Shown here one piece after another: positions 36,576-44,519 of a stretch of 64,000 bases of DNA. Both the position numbers and the translations under genes were made by a program. The stretch is from Salinibacterium sp. UTAS2018. GTDB taxonomy: Bacteria; Actinomycetota; Actinomycetes; Actinomycetales; Microbacteriaceae. The DNA lies in the NCBI RefSeq assembly GCF_004118935.1, contig NZ_CP035375.1, forward strand, positions 2,914,001 through 2,978,000, written 5' to 3'. Below the pieces are notes generated by a model, which had not been told where the DNA came from, made no database searches, and was given only the letters and a program-made list of their open reading frames with translations. Positions within the stretch are counted from its first letter, which is position 1; each line of letters begins with the position of its first letter.

Positions 36576-36965
36576 ATGAATCTCGATCAGAGCCATGAAC
36601 ACGATCACATTCATGTCGGGAATGTTTTTTCGGCCACCTGCCCGTGCCGCGATCTGCTGGATGTCGTTGCCAGCAAATGGTCGGCGCTTGCTATCGGCGC
36701 GCTGCTGGGCGGCCGGATGCGCTTCGGGGAGCTGCAGCGCCATCTGGATGGCATCTCACCCAAGGTGCTCACGAGCACTCTTCGCCGGCTTGAAGACTAC
36801 GGAATCGTCGATCGTGAAGTGTTTGCCGAGGTTCCCTTGCGTGTGGAGTACACCTTGACGGCGCTCGGGCGAGATGCGGGAGTTCCGCTGGAAGCCCTGC
36901 GGGTATGGGCCGAGTCTCAACTCGAGCATGCCCAACGCACTGAGGCCGCCCGCGCTCTCGCCTAG
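36576..36965 (+). CDS. HxlR family transcriptional regulator
   Basis: A 129-residue winged helix protein. CPCRDLLDVVASKWSALAIGAL and RFGELQRHLDGISPKVLTSTLRRLEDYG are the HxlR signature. Two cysteines at residues 22 and 24 lie where YodB/HypR-type members carry their redox-sensing Cys. The N-terminus has the metal-like HEHDHIH cluster. The start is ATG at 36576 with GAAAGG 8 nt upstream. A quinone-oxidoreductase-like gene follows on the same strand after a gap with paired GGTAAG/CTTACC half-sites, the usual regulator-target layout. Confidence 0.92.
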   Translation: MNLDQSHEHDHIHVGNVFSATCPCRDLLDVVASKWSALAIGALLGGRMRFGELQRHLDGISPKVLTSTLRRLEDYGIVDREVFAEVPLRVEYTLTALGRDAGVPLEALRVWAESQLEHAQRTEAARALA

Positions 36966-36992
36966 CGGGCCCCTGCGGCGCAATCTTCCGGG

Positions 36993-37027
36993 GGTAAGGT
37001 GCCGCAGGTCGCTTACCTCGGGGTAAG
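36993..37027. promoter_or_regulatory. Putative HxlR operator with three half-sites
   Basis: GGTAAG at 36993-36998, CTTACC at 37012-37017 and GGTAAG at 37022-37027. The last two form a perfect 6-4-6 palindrome with spacer TCGG. It lies 77 nt before the oxidoreductase start. Confidence 0.6.
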
Positions 37028-37103
37028 TTGCCTCCCTTGCGGGTCACCAGTGGGGCGGGTTTAGCGTGAAGTTCGCACGTTAGCGATCACGCAAAGGACC
37101 CCA

Positions 37104-38165
37104 GTGAACACCCCAGCTCCCTCCCGCTTCAGCATTGGATCAGCAGCGCCCGCCGTCGTCACTCGCGGTGGCGGATCGATTGAGGCCGAGGGAAGCCTGG
37201 TCGACACCGAACTGACCATTGACGCTACAGCCGGTCACGACATCCTCGTCGAAGTAGTTGCCGTTTCGGTCAACCCCGTCGACGTGAAGGTGCGCGCTGG
37301 CGGAGAGATCGCTGATCGAGTTATCGGATGGGACGCGTCGGGTGTCGTAGCCGCTGTCGGCCCTGAGGTCACTCTCTTTCAGCCGGGCGACGAGGTCTGG
37401 TACGCCGGAGATATCACTCGCCCCGGCACCTACTCGCGCCTGCACCATGTCGATGAGCGCATCGTGGGTCGCAAGCCGTCGAGCTTGACGCATGCCGAGG
37501 CTGCAGCGATGCCGCTCACGACCATCACGGCCTACGAGGCGCTCTTTCACAAGCTCAAGCTCAGTAAGGACAGCTCGGGGACCCTGTTGGTTCTGGGAGC
37601 TGCTGGGGGAGTGGGTTCGGTGCTCATTCAGCTCGCCAAGAAGCTCACGGGCGTTCGGGTAATCGCCACCGCGTCACGCGACGAAACCAGCGCGTGGGTG
37701 ACTGGGCTGGGCGCGGATGCGGTTGTCGACCACCGCGGCGACCTTGCGGCCAACGTCGCAGCTGTCGCCCCCGAAGGCGTGGACTGGGTGTTCACCTCGC
37801 AGACCGGCACGAACCTGCCCGCGATAGTCGAGCTCATCAAGCCGTTCGGCGAGATCGTTGCCATTGACGACGAGGCGGGGCTCGACCTGCTCTCGCTCAA
37901 AGGCAAGGCGCTCAGCTGGCACTGGGAACTCATGTTCACTCGCTCCGCTCAGCACACCGCCGACATGGTGCTGCAGCATGAGCTTCTGAACGAGGTGGCT
38001 GACCTCGTGGATGCCGGCGAAATTCGTACGACTCTCACCCGCACTTTCAGCCCGCTGAATGCTGAACAGCTGCGGGCCGCCCATGCGCTCGTGGAAACGG
38101 GGAGCGCCATCGGCAAGACCGTGGTGACGTCAGAAGTCACGGCAGAAGTGGCACCAGCTAACTAG
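37104..38165 (+). CDS. Zinc-type alcohol dehydrogenase/quinone oxidoreductase family protein
   Basis: A 353-residue medium-chain dehydrogenase. The N-terminal GroES-like domain has AVSVNPVDVKVR and IGWDASGVV; the Rossmann motif is LVLGAAGGVGSVL (about residue 160). Structural zinc cysteines are absent, as in NADPH:quinone oxidoreductases and the ZADH/YogA-like group. It probably reduces quinones or reactive alkenals and is under control of the HxlR protein upstream. GTG start with AAGGA about 9 nt before it. Confidence 0.88.
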   Translation: MNTPAPSRFSIGSAAPAVVTRGGGSIEAEGSLVDTELTIDATAGHDILVEVVAVSVNPVDVKVRAGGEIADRVIGWDASGVVAAVGPEVTLFQPGDEVWYAGDITRPGTYSRLHHVDERIVGRKPSSLTHAEAAAMPLTTITAYEALFHKLKLSKDSSGTLLVLGAAGGVGSVLIQLAKKLTGVRVIATASRDETSAWVTGLGADAVVDHRGDLAANVAAVAPEGVDWVFTSQTGTNLPAIVELIKPFGEIVAIDDEAGLDLLSLKGKALSWHWELMFTRSAQHTADMVLQHELLNEVADLVDAGEIRTTLTRTFSPLNAEQLRAAHALVETGSAIGKTVVTSEVTAEVAPAN

Positions 38166-38185
38166 ACCGGGATCAGGCCTGGAGC

Positions 38186-38222
38186 AGGCGCACGGGGAGC
38201 GAAAGCTCGTCGTGCGCCTTTG
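38186..38222 (+). terminator. Hairpin terminator after the oxidoreductase gene
   Basis: AGGCGCACG (38186-38194) pairs with CGTGCGCCT (38211-38219), enclosing GAGC-GAAA-GCTC with a GNRA loop. A short TTT follows. Confidence 0.8.
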
Positions 38223-38282
38223 TCGTTGCAGCTCAAGCTGCGGGCTGGTGCTAGTGCGCTTTGTGTTGAAGGCAACGTGTTG

Positions 38283-38364
38283 TGCGGAAGGCGGGACTTG
38301 AACCCGCACGCTCGAAAGCACAGGAACCTAAATCCTGCGTGTATACCAATTTCACCACTCCCGC
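38283..38364 (-). tRNA. tRNA-Leu (anticodon UAG)
   Basis: The minus strand folds as a class II tRNA. The acceptor stem GCGGGAG pairs with CTTCCGC (one G-U), the anticodon loop TTTAGGT is closed by CAGGA/TCCTG, and there is a long variable arm and the T-arm GCGGGTTCAAGTCCCGC. The discriminator is A, as expected for leucine. CCA is not encoded. Confidence 0.93.
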
Positions 38365-38587
38365 TGGCCGGTCAATCTTAGCGCGAGATTGGGCAACCGC
38401 GAATCACCTATGACGTAGCTTCATTTTTGCTGTGCACGGCCCCGCCGACCCCGCAATCCTCGTGTTTTAGGGGGCGGAGGGTGTAATTTATGAAGTGTCT
38501 TCCCTATGGAGACAACGTCCGCGACTGCGCCTTCCCAGGGCCACCAAGAGCAACAGCTTGCGCAGCGCACGAAGCAAGGAGAGCGAC
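38365..38587. other. Upstream region of the Fe/2OG oxygenase gene
   Basis: No convincing gene. A -10-like TAATTT lies at 38484-38489, and AAGGAG at 38576-38581 precedes the next gene. Translation from a GTG at 38495 would give an Arg-rich stretch that looks non-coding. Confidence 0.5.
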
Positions 38588-39574
38588 ATTACCGTTCACG
38601 AGCTCCAATCGAGCCTTTTCACTGTCGACGCAGCTATGGCTGCTGAGATTCGTACCGCCGCTGAGCGCATTACTGCGCACCCTAACGAGAACCCGGATGA
38701 CTTCGGTCGCCAGGCTCTCGCTGCGGCTTTCAGCCTGCCTGAAGAGGTCCGTGCCGCTGTTCTGAATTTTGCTGAGGTTGGCTCTGAAGCCGGCATCATG
38801 GTTGTGCGTGGCCTGTACGTCGATGAAGACCTCACAGATACCCCGCTGAACAACAAGAGCGGCCTCGGCGCCGGCACCGTTTTTGCGAAAGAAATGGGAA
38901 TGCTTGCCCACCTCCTCGGAAGCATGGTTGCTTATGAGGCAGAGGGCAACGGCCACCTCATCCAAGACATGGTCCCCAACCCTAAGCTTGCGGTAACTCA
39001 GCAGTCGCAGGGCTCGAAGGTGGAGCTCGAAGCTCACACCGAGCAGTGCTTTTCTGACTTCAAGCCCGACTACGTCATCCTCGGATCGCTTCGCGGCGAC
39101 GAGAATGCCAAGACCTACGCGTTCTCGGGTCGCAAGCTGGTGGCGAACATGACTCCCGAAGAGGTTGCCAAGCTGCGCCAGCCGCTGTGGGCCACCACCA
39201 TCGACGAGTCGTTCCAGCCTTACATCCCCAACCCGGATGACGTACGCGGCCCGTTCCCGATCTTGCGTGGGCCAGAAGATGACCCGTACATTCTGGTCGA
39301 CCAGGACCTCATGCACGGCATCACGGCGGAAGCCCAGCGACTGCTCGCCAAGGTTGTGGAAACCTACATCGAGCACCGCGATGCTCACGTGCTTCAGCCG
39401 GGCGACCTGCTCATGCTCGACAACCTGCGCGCCATGCACGGTCGTTCGATGTACGAGCCCCGCTTTGACGGCAAGGACCGCTTCATCGCTCGTGGCTTCG
39501 TTGTGCGCGACCGCCGCAAGCTCTGGCCTCAGCTGCTCGAAGACCGCCGCACGCTCGCAGCGGTTCACAGCTAA
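38588..39574 (+). CDS. Fe(II)/2-oxoglutarate oxygenase, VioC/AsnO (clavaminate synthase-like) type
   Basis: A TauD-superfamily oxygenase. The facial triad is the H-x-E in EAHTEQCFSDF, and the distal His in RAMHGRSMYEPRFDGKDRF, followed by the 2OG-binding Arg in FIARGF. The HTE-x-x-F and NLRAMHGR pattern is that of L-arginine/L-asparagine beta-hydroxylases. It would hydroxylate an unactivated C-H of an amino acid or peptide. The start is uncertain. AAGGAG lies 6 nt before an ATT at 38588, giving 328 residues, the family length. The ATG at 38636 removes helix residues alignable to VioC, and GTG 38495 adds an odd Arg-rich tail. No peptide-synthetase genes are nearby. Confidence 0.82.
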   Translation: MTVHELQSSLFTVDAAMAAEIRTAAERITAHPNENPDDFGRQALAAAFSLPEEVRAAVLNFAEVGSEAGIMVVRGLYVDEDLTDTPLNNKSGLGAGTVFAKEMGMLAHLLGSMVAYEAEGNGHLIQDMVPNPKLAVTQQSQGSKVELEAHTEQCFSDFKPDYVILGSLRGDENAKTYAFSGRKLVANMTPEEVAKLRQPLWATTIDESFQPYIPNPDDVRGPFPILRGPEDDPYILVDQDLMHGITAEAQRLLAKVVETYIEHRDAHVLQPGDLLMLDNLRAMHGRSMYEPRFDGKDRFIARGFVVRDRRKLWPQLLEDRRTLAAVHS

Positions 39575-39593
39575 GAAGCTCAGCGAGAGCTAG

Positions 39594-40439
39594 CTAGTTC
39601 GTTGCGACGCGGGTCGTCTGCTCCGGCAGGCGGCCCGCGTTTGTGCGTCGCGGGGCGATGGCAAGGAAGAGCGCGGCCACCGCAAGGAGCTGCCCGACTA
39701 TATTCAGCAGCAGTCCGGGGCTCGCGGCATCTCCGCCGCTGACATAAAAGGTGTCGGCGAGTCCCATGCCCATGGAGAATCCCGCGAGCCAGTGGAGTCC
39801 GATCGCGACGCTGAGCAGCGCGAATCCTGCCGCGAGTGTGCCTCGCACGGTGATCACGTTCGCTAGCGATGACGAGGCGAGAAGCAGCGCGAATACGACT
39901 GCTGTCAGCGGCCAGAAAACAGCCCAGACCCACGCGAACGGGTCGAACTGCAATTCGCCTGCCGCGTTCATCGCGGCGTAGATCTCATCGAGAGTCAGCC
40001 CGGGGGCTTTCTGCAGAGGGTTCCAGACGTAAATGTTCACTACTCCGATTGCGATGACTGCGAGCATCGCGGCAACGAACCCCGCGCCCATAACGAGTCG
40101 AATCCGCCGGGAGACGGGCTCGTCACGTGGCGGATCAAGCTGATACCGGATGTCGGTAGGTTCCTCAGCGGCGATAGCTCGAGAGGACGCTGATCGAGCT
40201 ATCCAACGAGCCCGGATTGAGAATCCCGTCAACGCCACCGCGAGTATCAACAGCAGAACTGCTAAAAGGCCGACTGCTGCACCGGCGATCGGCACCACAG
40301 CGGGTAGGTCTGTCGGACCATTGCCGAAGGCGCCAAAGCTGCCAAAAAGAAACTGGTTGGCTCCGAGGAGGACGGAGCTCAGAAAGGCAGCGATGGCCCA
40401 GCGCGCGAACTGGGAAGAGGTCGACGGTAACGCAATCAT
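39594..40439 (-). CDS. Polytopic membrane protein of unknown function
   Basis: A 281-residue protein with about six hydrophobic segments (for example residues 7-25, 50-75, 110-135, 170-195, 200-225 and 245-265). No catalytic motif is recognised. A cytoplasmic loop of about 40 residues near 75-110 is charged. The ATG at 40439 is chosen because a TACGCT hexamer ends exactly 6 nt before it, with TTGATT 16 nt further upstream. It converges on the oxygenase gene with 19 nt between them. Confidence 0.75.
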   Translation of the reverse strand: MIALPSTSSQFARWAIAAFLSSVLLGANQFLFGSFGAFGNGPTDLPAVVPIAGAAVGLLAVLLLILAVALTGFSIRARWIARSASSRAIAAEEPTDIRYQLDPPRDEPVSRRIRLVMGAGFVAAMLAVIAIGVVNIYVWNPLQKAPGLTLDEIYAAMNAAGELQFDPFAWVWAVFWPLTAVVFALLLASSSLANVITVRGTLAAGFALLSVAIGLHWLAGFSMGMGLADTFYVSGGDAASPGLLLNIVGQLLAVAALFLAIAPRRTNAGRLPEQTTRVATN

Positions 40440-40445
40440 GTGCAC

Positions 40446-40451
40446 AGCGTA
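40446..40451 (-). promoter_or_regulatory. -10 element of a leaderless promoter (membrane protein gene)
   Basis: TACGCT on the minus strand, 6 nt before the ATG at 40439; a -35-like TTGATT lies 16 nt upstream. Confidence 0.5.
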
Positions 40452-40547
40452 AGCGCACAGCATCCACAATCAAGGATTATTCAGCCGAGAGGGCGAGTCG
40501 GGTAACTCACCCACCCGCTCGGCTGGAAACAGCGACGAAAGTGCGAA

Positions 40548-41507
40548 CTACTTCTTATGACGGCCGCGCAGGCGAGCGAAGAAACCGCGCGGGGCGGGTG
40601 CCGGTGCGGGAGCGCCCATTTCGTCGCTGGTGGCGCCGGGAAGCACGCGCAGGATGTTCATGAGGCTGAGCGCGGCGAGCAGCGAGTTCGCGGCGACCTG
40701 CTCGGTCTCGGCAATGGCGGAGAGTTCCTTCGCCGACAGCGGGGCGTGGCTGAGGATAGAGGTCATCCGCAGCTGGTCTGCGTCGTGCGGCAGGCTCGTC
40801 ATGTTGGGCCAGCGACGCAGACGGTAACGAGCACCGTCGGTGAGCCACGGGGCTTCAGCGTGAGCATAGCCGGTGGTGCCGATCATCCACAGCAGCGGGT
40901 TGAGGTCGAAGCCAGCGCCCGTGGGCATGATGACTTCTTCGCGAACGTGGCTGCGAATGCTGATGTCTGTGGGGAACATGGGGAAGTCGGCAATTTCTGC
41001 TTTCCACCAGTACGCACGCTCAGATACATCGATGACCAGCATCGGAAAGCTGGGCGACGTGATCGCGAGAACAGTGGGCTGAGCACTGCTCGCCGCGATC
41101 TTGATGGCTTCGGCAACCTGGGCCCACTCAGACGTGATTGCCGTGAAGTCGGAGTCGTCGTCGCTGTCGCTGCTGTCGCGGGCGCTCACGGTCGGGTCGC
41201 CTGCGGCCTCTGAATCGACGGCAGTCTCTGCACGGGGAGCTTCGAGCTGTCGCAAGGTGTTCGCGAGAGTCGGCTTGGGCGTGGTCTCGTGAGCGGTCGG
41301 CGCAGATGCGGCAACGCGCTGGGGTTCATCGTCGAATTCGACCTCGGTCGGGTCGGCAAAGGCGACATCGACGAGTTGGTGCACGAGGGGAGCGCGTGCT
41401 CCCGAAATCTCGTCGGTCCACGTGTGGTTGTCCCACCAGCGCAACTGGGGGAGGCCAAGCGGGTCGGGGTACCAGCCGGCGGGGATATTAGTTGTGTAAG
41501 TAGTCAT
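40548..41507 (-). CDS. DUF2510 protein with C-terminal winged-helix-like domain
   Basis: A 319-residue protein. Residues 8-35 (PAGWYPDPLGLPQLRWWDNHTWT) are a DUF2510 motif. Residues 45-130 are acidic and disordered. Residues 130-235 form a globular region, and about 240-300 (DADQLRMTSILSHAPLSAKELSAIAE and following) resemble the helix-turn-helix of DUF742/DUF4388 proteins. It is the third gene after a MglA-like GTPase and a roadblock protein, in the place where conservons encode the DUF742 protein. AGGAGG 7 nt before the ATG at 41507. A link to GTPase signalling is an inference. Confidence 0.75.
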   Translation of the reverse strand: MTTYTTNIPAGWYPDPLGLPQLRWWDNHTWTDEISGARAPLVHQLVDVAFADPTEVEFDDEPQRVAASAPTAHETTPKPTLANTLRQLEAPRAETAVDSEAAGDPTVSARDSSDSDDDSDFTAITSEWAQVAEAIKIAASSAQPTVLAITSPSFPMLVIDVSERAYWWKAEIADFPMFPTDISIRSHVREEVIMPTGAGFDLNPLLWMIGTTGYAHAEAPWLTDGARYRLRRWPNMTSLPHDADQLRMTSILSHAPLSAKELSAIAETEQVAANSLLAALSLMNILRVLPGATSDEMGAPAPAPAPRGFFARLRGRHKK

Positions 41508-41646
41508 CTTCACGCCTCCTGCGTGAATTCCGATGCAGTGCCGAGGGTGCACTGCGGTCAAGCTTTGTCGGGTAAAAATCCTCGATTCAGGAAGTGATCG
41601 GCGGGTTAGACGGTGATCACACCTGTTCGTAGTTCCTGGTCCTACT

Positions 41647-41713
41647 GCGGGTTATTCGGGTGTTGCTTGCTCTGGTTTTGCGGGTTATTCGGGTAGTTAC
41701 TTGCTCTAGTTGT
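41647..41713. repeat. Tandem duplication of a 33/34-bp unit
   Basis: Units 41647-41679 and 41680-41713 both begin GCGGGTTATTCGGGT and continue with TTGCTCT-like text. A diverged partial copy follows to about 41750. It fills the gap between the roadblock and DUF2510 genes. Confidence 0.75.
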
Positions 41714-41741
41714 TCGGGTCACGCGGGTGTTTGGTTTGGTG

Positions 41742-42143
41742 TTACTTGGCCATCAACAGTGTGTTGAGCCGTCGCGCAGTGCGTCGCGCGGCGGTCAGCG
41801 ACCTGCCGATGGTGTCCTTATCAGTGAACAAGGCTGCGAGCACCAACGGGTGATCCTCGACTCGCACCTGCACGACATGGCCTTGCTCGGCCGCGACGAT
41901 CACAAACTCGTTGTCTCCGAGTCGTAATTCTCGAGCGACAGCATCGGCGAGAGCCTGCGTTGAGCTGGCCATGCTCGCAAAACGATCGCTGTCGAATTCT
42001 TGACCTTCAACGTTCGCGACGCTGAAACCGTCTTCCGTGAGGAGGGAGGCATAGCGAAGCGACGGGGCGAGACTGCGGAGTCCGCCGAGAGCGAGTTCGC
42101 CTCGGGAGATGTACTTGGGGTCATGGTGGGTGACGATGCTCAT
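41742..42143 (-). CDS. Roadblock/LC7 domain protein (MglB/CvnB-like)
   Basis: A 133-residue protein with the roadblock fold. SLAPSLRYASLLTEDGFSVANVEG opens the domain, SMASSTQALADAVARELRLG forms the long helix, and NEFVIVAAEQGHVVQVRVEDHPLVLAALF the final strands. Such proteins are partners or GAPs of Ras-like GTPases. It overlaps the GTPase gene by 4 nt (ATGA), so the two are co-translated and probably interact. Confidence 0.88.
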   Translation of the reverse strand: MSIVTHHDPKYISRGELALGGLRSLAPSLRYASLLTEDGFSVANVEGQEFDSDRFASMASSTQALADAVARELRLGDNEFVIVAAEQGHVVQVRVEDHPLVLAALFTDKDTIGRSLTAARRTARRLNTLLMAK

Positions 42144-42709
42144 CGTGCCCTCCTAGAAAGTGCTGGCGCGATCTCCTGCTTGAGCTCCACGTTGGCTACG
42201 AGCGTCATCAGCAACACGGTCATGTCGGCGTTAGAGCGGCCATCCACAGTGAACACGGGGATCATGACATCGGGCATTTCGTCCGCGAGGGCGTTCGCGT
42301 ATTCCTCAATGAGGGCGTTGGGCACGAGATCGGCGCGAGTGAAACCAATGACGATTCCGCCGCGCTCGTACAGGGCGAAGAATTCTTTGACGTACTCGAT
42401 CGCAGTCTCGACCGGGTTGTCGGCATCCGCATTGACCAGCAGGATGACACCCTCGGCGCGCTCGGCCAGAATCTTCCACATGAAGTCGAAGCGCTTTTGA
42501 CCGGGAACGCCGTAGAGGCGAACCTTTTCTGCGTCGTTGACGCTGATCTCGCCGTAGTCGAGAGCGACAGTCGTCGTGGCTTTGGCCGATGCCGCCTGGT
42601 CGCTGTTGGCTGCCTCGGTGCTCACGACCTCAATCTCACTGAGGGCACGGATGGCAGTTGTCTTTCCGGCACCCATGGGGCCGGCAAATAGTATGACGTG
42701 TTCTGACAT
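42140..42709 (-). CDS. MglA/CvnD-like small GTPase
   Basis: A 189-residue P-loop GTPase. G1 is GPMGAGKTT (about residue 10), G3 is GVPGQKRFDFMW (about residue 70), and G4 is GFTRADL. The G3 Asp is replaced, as it is in Streptomyces conservon GTPases, which have FGTPGQ-like text. It is co-translated with the roadblock protein. The ATG at 42709 has GGAGG 6 nt upstream; translation from 42763 is unsupported. No sensor kinase gene is beside it. Confidence 0.88.
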   Translation of the reverse strand: MSEHVILFAGPMGAGKTTAIRALSEIEVVSTEAANSDQAASAKATTTVALDYGEISVNDAEKVRLYGVPGQKRFDFMWKILAERAEGVILLVNADADNPVETAIEYVKEFFALYERGGIVIGFTRADLVPNALIEEYANALADEMPDVMIPVFTVDGRSNADMTVLLMTLVANVELKQEIAPALSRRAR

Positions 42710-42902
42710 CTGATCCTCCCCCCAGGAGCTAGTTTTTCGGTTCTTGCTTACTGAAGCATGCAAGCCTCAGAAGCGGGGCAGTAGACCCCCATTTGGGTGT
42801 CGTTCGAAATAGTCCGCATAAATGCTGACCAGAACGTTCTGTCTGTCCCCTCAAAACGTGCCGTGTTTTCGCGGGTTTCGGGCGTTTTGCGAGACCAATT
42901 TG
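42710..42902. other. Non-coding gap upstream of the GTPase gene
   Basis: No gene supported. It must contain the promoter of the GTPase-roadblock operon; no clear hexamers were identified. An open frame on the plus strand from 42797 lacks a ribosome site and overlaps the transporter remnant. Confidence 0.4.
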
Positions 42903-43115
42903 TCATTGGTCTCGAGCGTCACGACGGTCGGTGGCGGGTGCTAGAGAGTGCTTTCGCGGCGGGATTTGTGCCCCGACTATGGCGGCGAGTGCGAGGGCGA
43001 ATCCGAGCAGTTGCAGCAGGCTGAAACGCTCGCCTTGAAGGAGGGCGCCGAGCAGTGCGGCGGTTAATGCGGTGCTACTCGGCGGCTTGCTCAGCGTGCA
43101 CGAGGGTGATGCTGG
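42903..43115 (-). pseudogene. 3' remnant of an EamA/DMT-family transporter
   Basis: Directly after the xylB TAG stop, and in the same frame, the minus strand encodes about 70 residues. These include TALTAALLGALLQGERF and LLQLLGFALALAAIVGAQ, the typical last two helices of an EamA permease (A-x-L-G-x-x-x-x-G-E then Q-x-x-G). No start codon or N-terminal part exists. The frame ends at TGA (42903-42905). It is a truncated gene joined to the end of the xyl operon. Confidence 0.75.
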
Positions 43116-44519
43116 CTAGACCGCGTAGCGTGCGTATTGTTCGCGGATGACGGGACAATAATCGGATGCGGGCTCCGCGACCGTAGCGATCGTCCAGTCA
43201 GGGCGTGTGCCGTCGAGCACCCACGCCGCCTGCGCTGCGGCGCCAAGGGCCACATACTCTCCGGGCTCGGGAACGACGACAGGCACGGCGAAAACTTGAG
43301 ACGCGATCGACGAGACCGCAGTGTTTTGAGCCGCGCCGCCGATGAGCAGGATGCGCTCGGCGACAACTCCCTGACGTACAAGTGCGTCGAGGCCATCAGC
43401 GAGGCCGCAGAGCAGTCCCTCGATAGCGGCGCGCGCGAGCGACGGCCGAGTCGTGGAAGCAAGCGTCATGCCGAACAGGGTTGCCGTGGCATCCGGCAAG
43501 TTAGGTGTTCGTTCGCCTTCGAAGTAGGGCTGAAGAACGAGGCCGTCAGCGCCGGGTGCGGCGTCGAGGGCGAGCGTGCCGAGTTCGTCGTAGTTCACGC
43601 CGAGAAGGGCGGCGGTGCTGTCGAGCACCCGCGCTGCGTTCATGGTGGCGACGAGGGGGAGAAAGTTTCCGCTGGCATCAGCAAACCCAGCGACGGTACC
43701 AGTGGCGTCGGGGATCTGCGAGGTCGCGACGGCAAAGACGGTGCCGCTCGTACCAATCGACACGACAACGTCGCCAGCGCGGGCCCCGAGACCTAGTGCG
43801 GCTCCCGCGTTATCGCCAGCACCGCACGCTACCGAGATCATCGCGTTCGCCGCAACGGAGGTGGCGACTGTTCCCGCGGATTCGCCGGGCGCGACAATGC
43901 GGGGGAGTGTGATCGCCGAGGCATCACGACCCAGCGCGGCGCCCAGGACGTCGAGGTCGTACTTGTTGGTCACCGAGTTGAAGTAGCCCGTGCCGCTGGC
44001 ATCAGACCGGTCGGTGATTAACTCTGAAAGTTCAGGATTCTCTGGCCCGAAGCCGCGCAATCGCCACGTCAGCCAATCGTGCGGCAGGCACACGGCGGCA
44101 ACGAGGGCGGCGTTCTCGGGCTCGGCGTCGCGCAACCAGCGCAGCTTCGTCGATGTGAACGAGGCGACCGGCTTCGAGCCGGTGCGCTCCGCGAGGTCAG
44201 GAAACTCTGCGCTGAGGGCATCGGCCGCGGCGGCAGAGCGGGTGTCATTCCACAGCAGGGCTGGGCGGATGACCCGGCCGGCGGCATCCAACACGACCAT
44301 GCCGTGTTGTTGGCCGCCGACCGAGATCGCGGAGACGTCATCCAATCCGCCCGCCTCGGTGATGGCCTCGTTGAGGGCCACCCACCAGGCGTTCGGATCA
44401 ACCTCGGTGCCGGTCGGATGGGAGGCGCGGCCGGTGCGCACGAGCGCACCGGTTGCGGCATCCACGATCACGATTTTGCAGGACTGGGTTGAGGAGTCGA
44501 TCCCCGCGACGAGGGTCAT
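43116..44519 (-). CDS. xylB: Xylulokinase
   Basis: A 467-residue FGGY-family kinase converting D-xylulose to xylulose 5-phosphate. Conserved [13 protein letters not shown] (phosphate 1), [12 protein letters not shown] with the catalytic base Asp in LLWNDTRS, and [10 protein letters not shown], with GGAAQNTA for adenosine. The length is typical. The ATG directly follows the xylA stop (TAAATG), so the genes are coupled. The C-terminus abuts a transporter remnant in the same frame. Confidence 0.96.
   Translation of the reverse strand: MTLVAGIDSSTQSCKIVIVDAATGALVRTGRASHPTGTEVDPNAWWVALNEAITEAGGLDDVSAISVGGQQHGMVVLDAAGRVIRPALLWNDTRSAAAADALSAEFPDLAERTGSKPVASFTSTKLRWLRDAEPENAALVAAVCLPHDWLTWRLRGFGPENPELSELITDRSDASGTGYFNSVTNKYDLDVLGAALGRDASAITLPRIVAPGESAGTVATSVAANAMISVACGAGDNAGAALGLGARAGDVVVSIGTSGTVFAVATSQIPDATGTVAGFADASGNFLPLVATMNAARVLDSTAALLGVNYDELGTLALDAAPGADGLVLQPYFEGERTPNLPDATATLFGMTLASTTRPSLARAAIEGLLCGLADGLDALVRQGVVAERILLIGGAAQNTAVSSIASQVFAVPVVVPEPGEYVALGAAAQAAWVLDGTRPDWTIATVAEPASDYCPVIREQYARYAV

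Noticed and set aside
38283..38364. tRNA-Leu as an integration site for a mobile element
   Set aside because: No integrase gene and no second copy of the tRNA 3' end was noticed in the flanking sequence.
38495..38587. GTG 38495 as start of the Fe/2OG oxygenase
   Set aside because: The added 31 residues are Arg/Ser-rich and unlike the family. A good Shine-Dalgarno lies inside them, just before the ATT.
41647..41713. A possible insertion-sequence end or attachment site
   Set aside because: Only a tandem direct repeat is seen: no terminal inverted repeats, transposase or integrase gene in the window.
42797..43024. A 75-codon plus-strand frame in the gap between the GTPase and xylB genes
   Set aside because: No Shine-Dalgarno and no similarity; most of it is antisense to the EamA remnant, which explains the region better.
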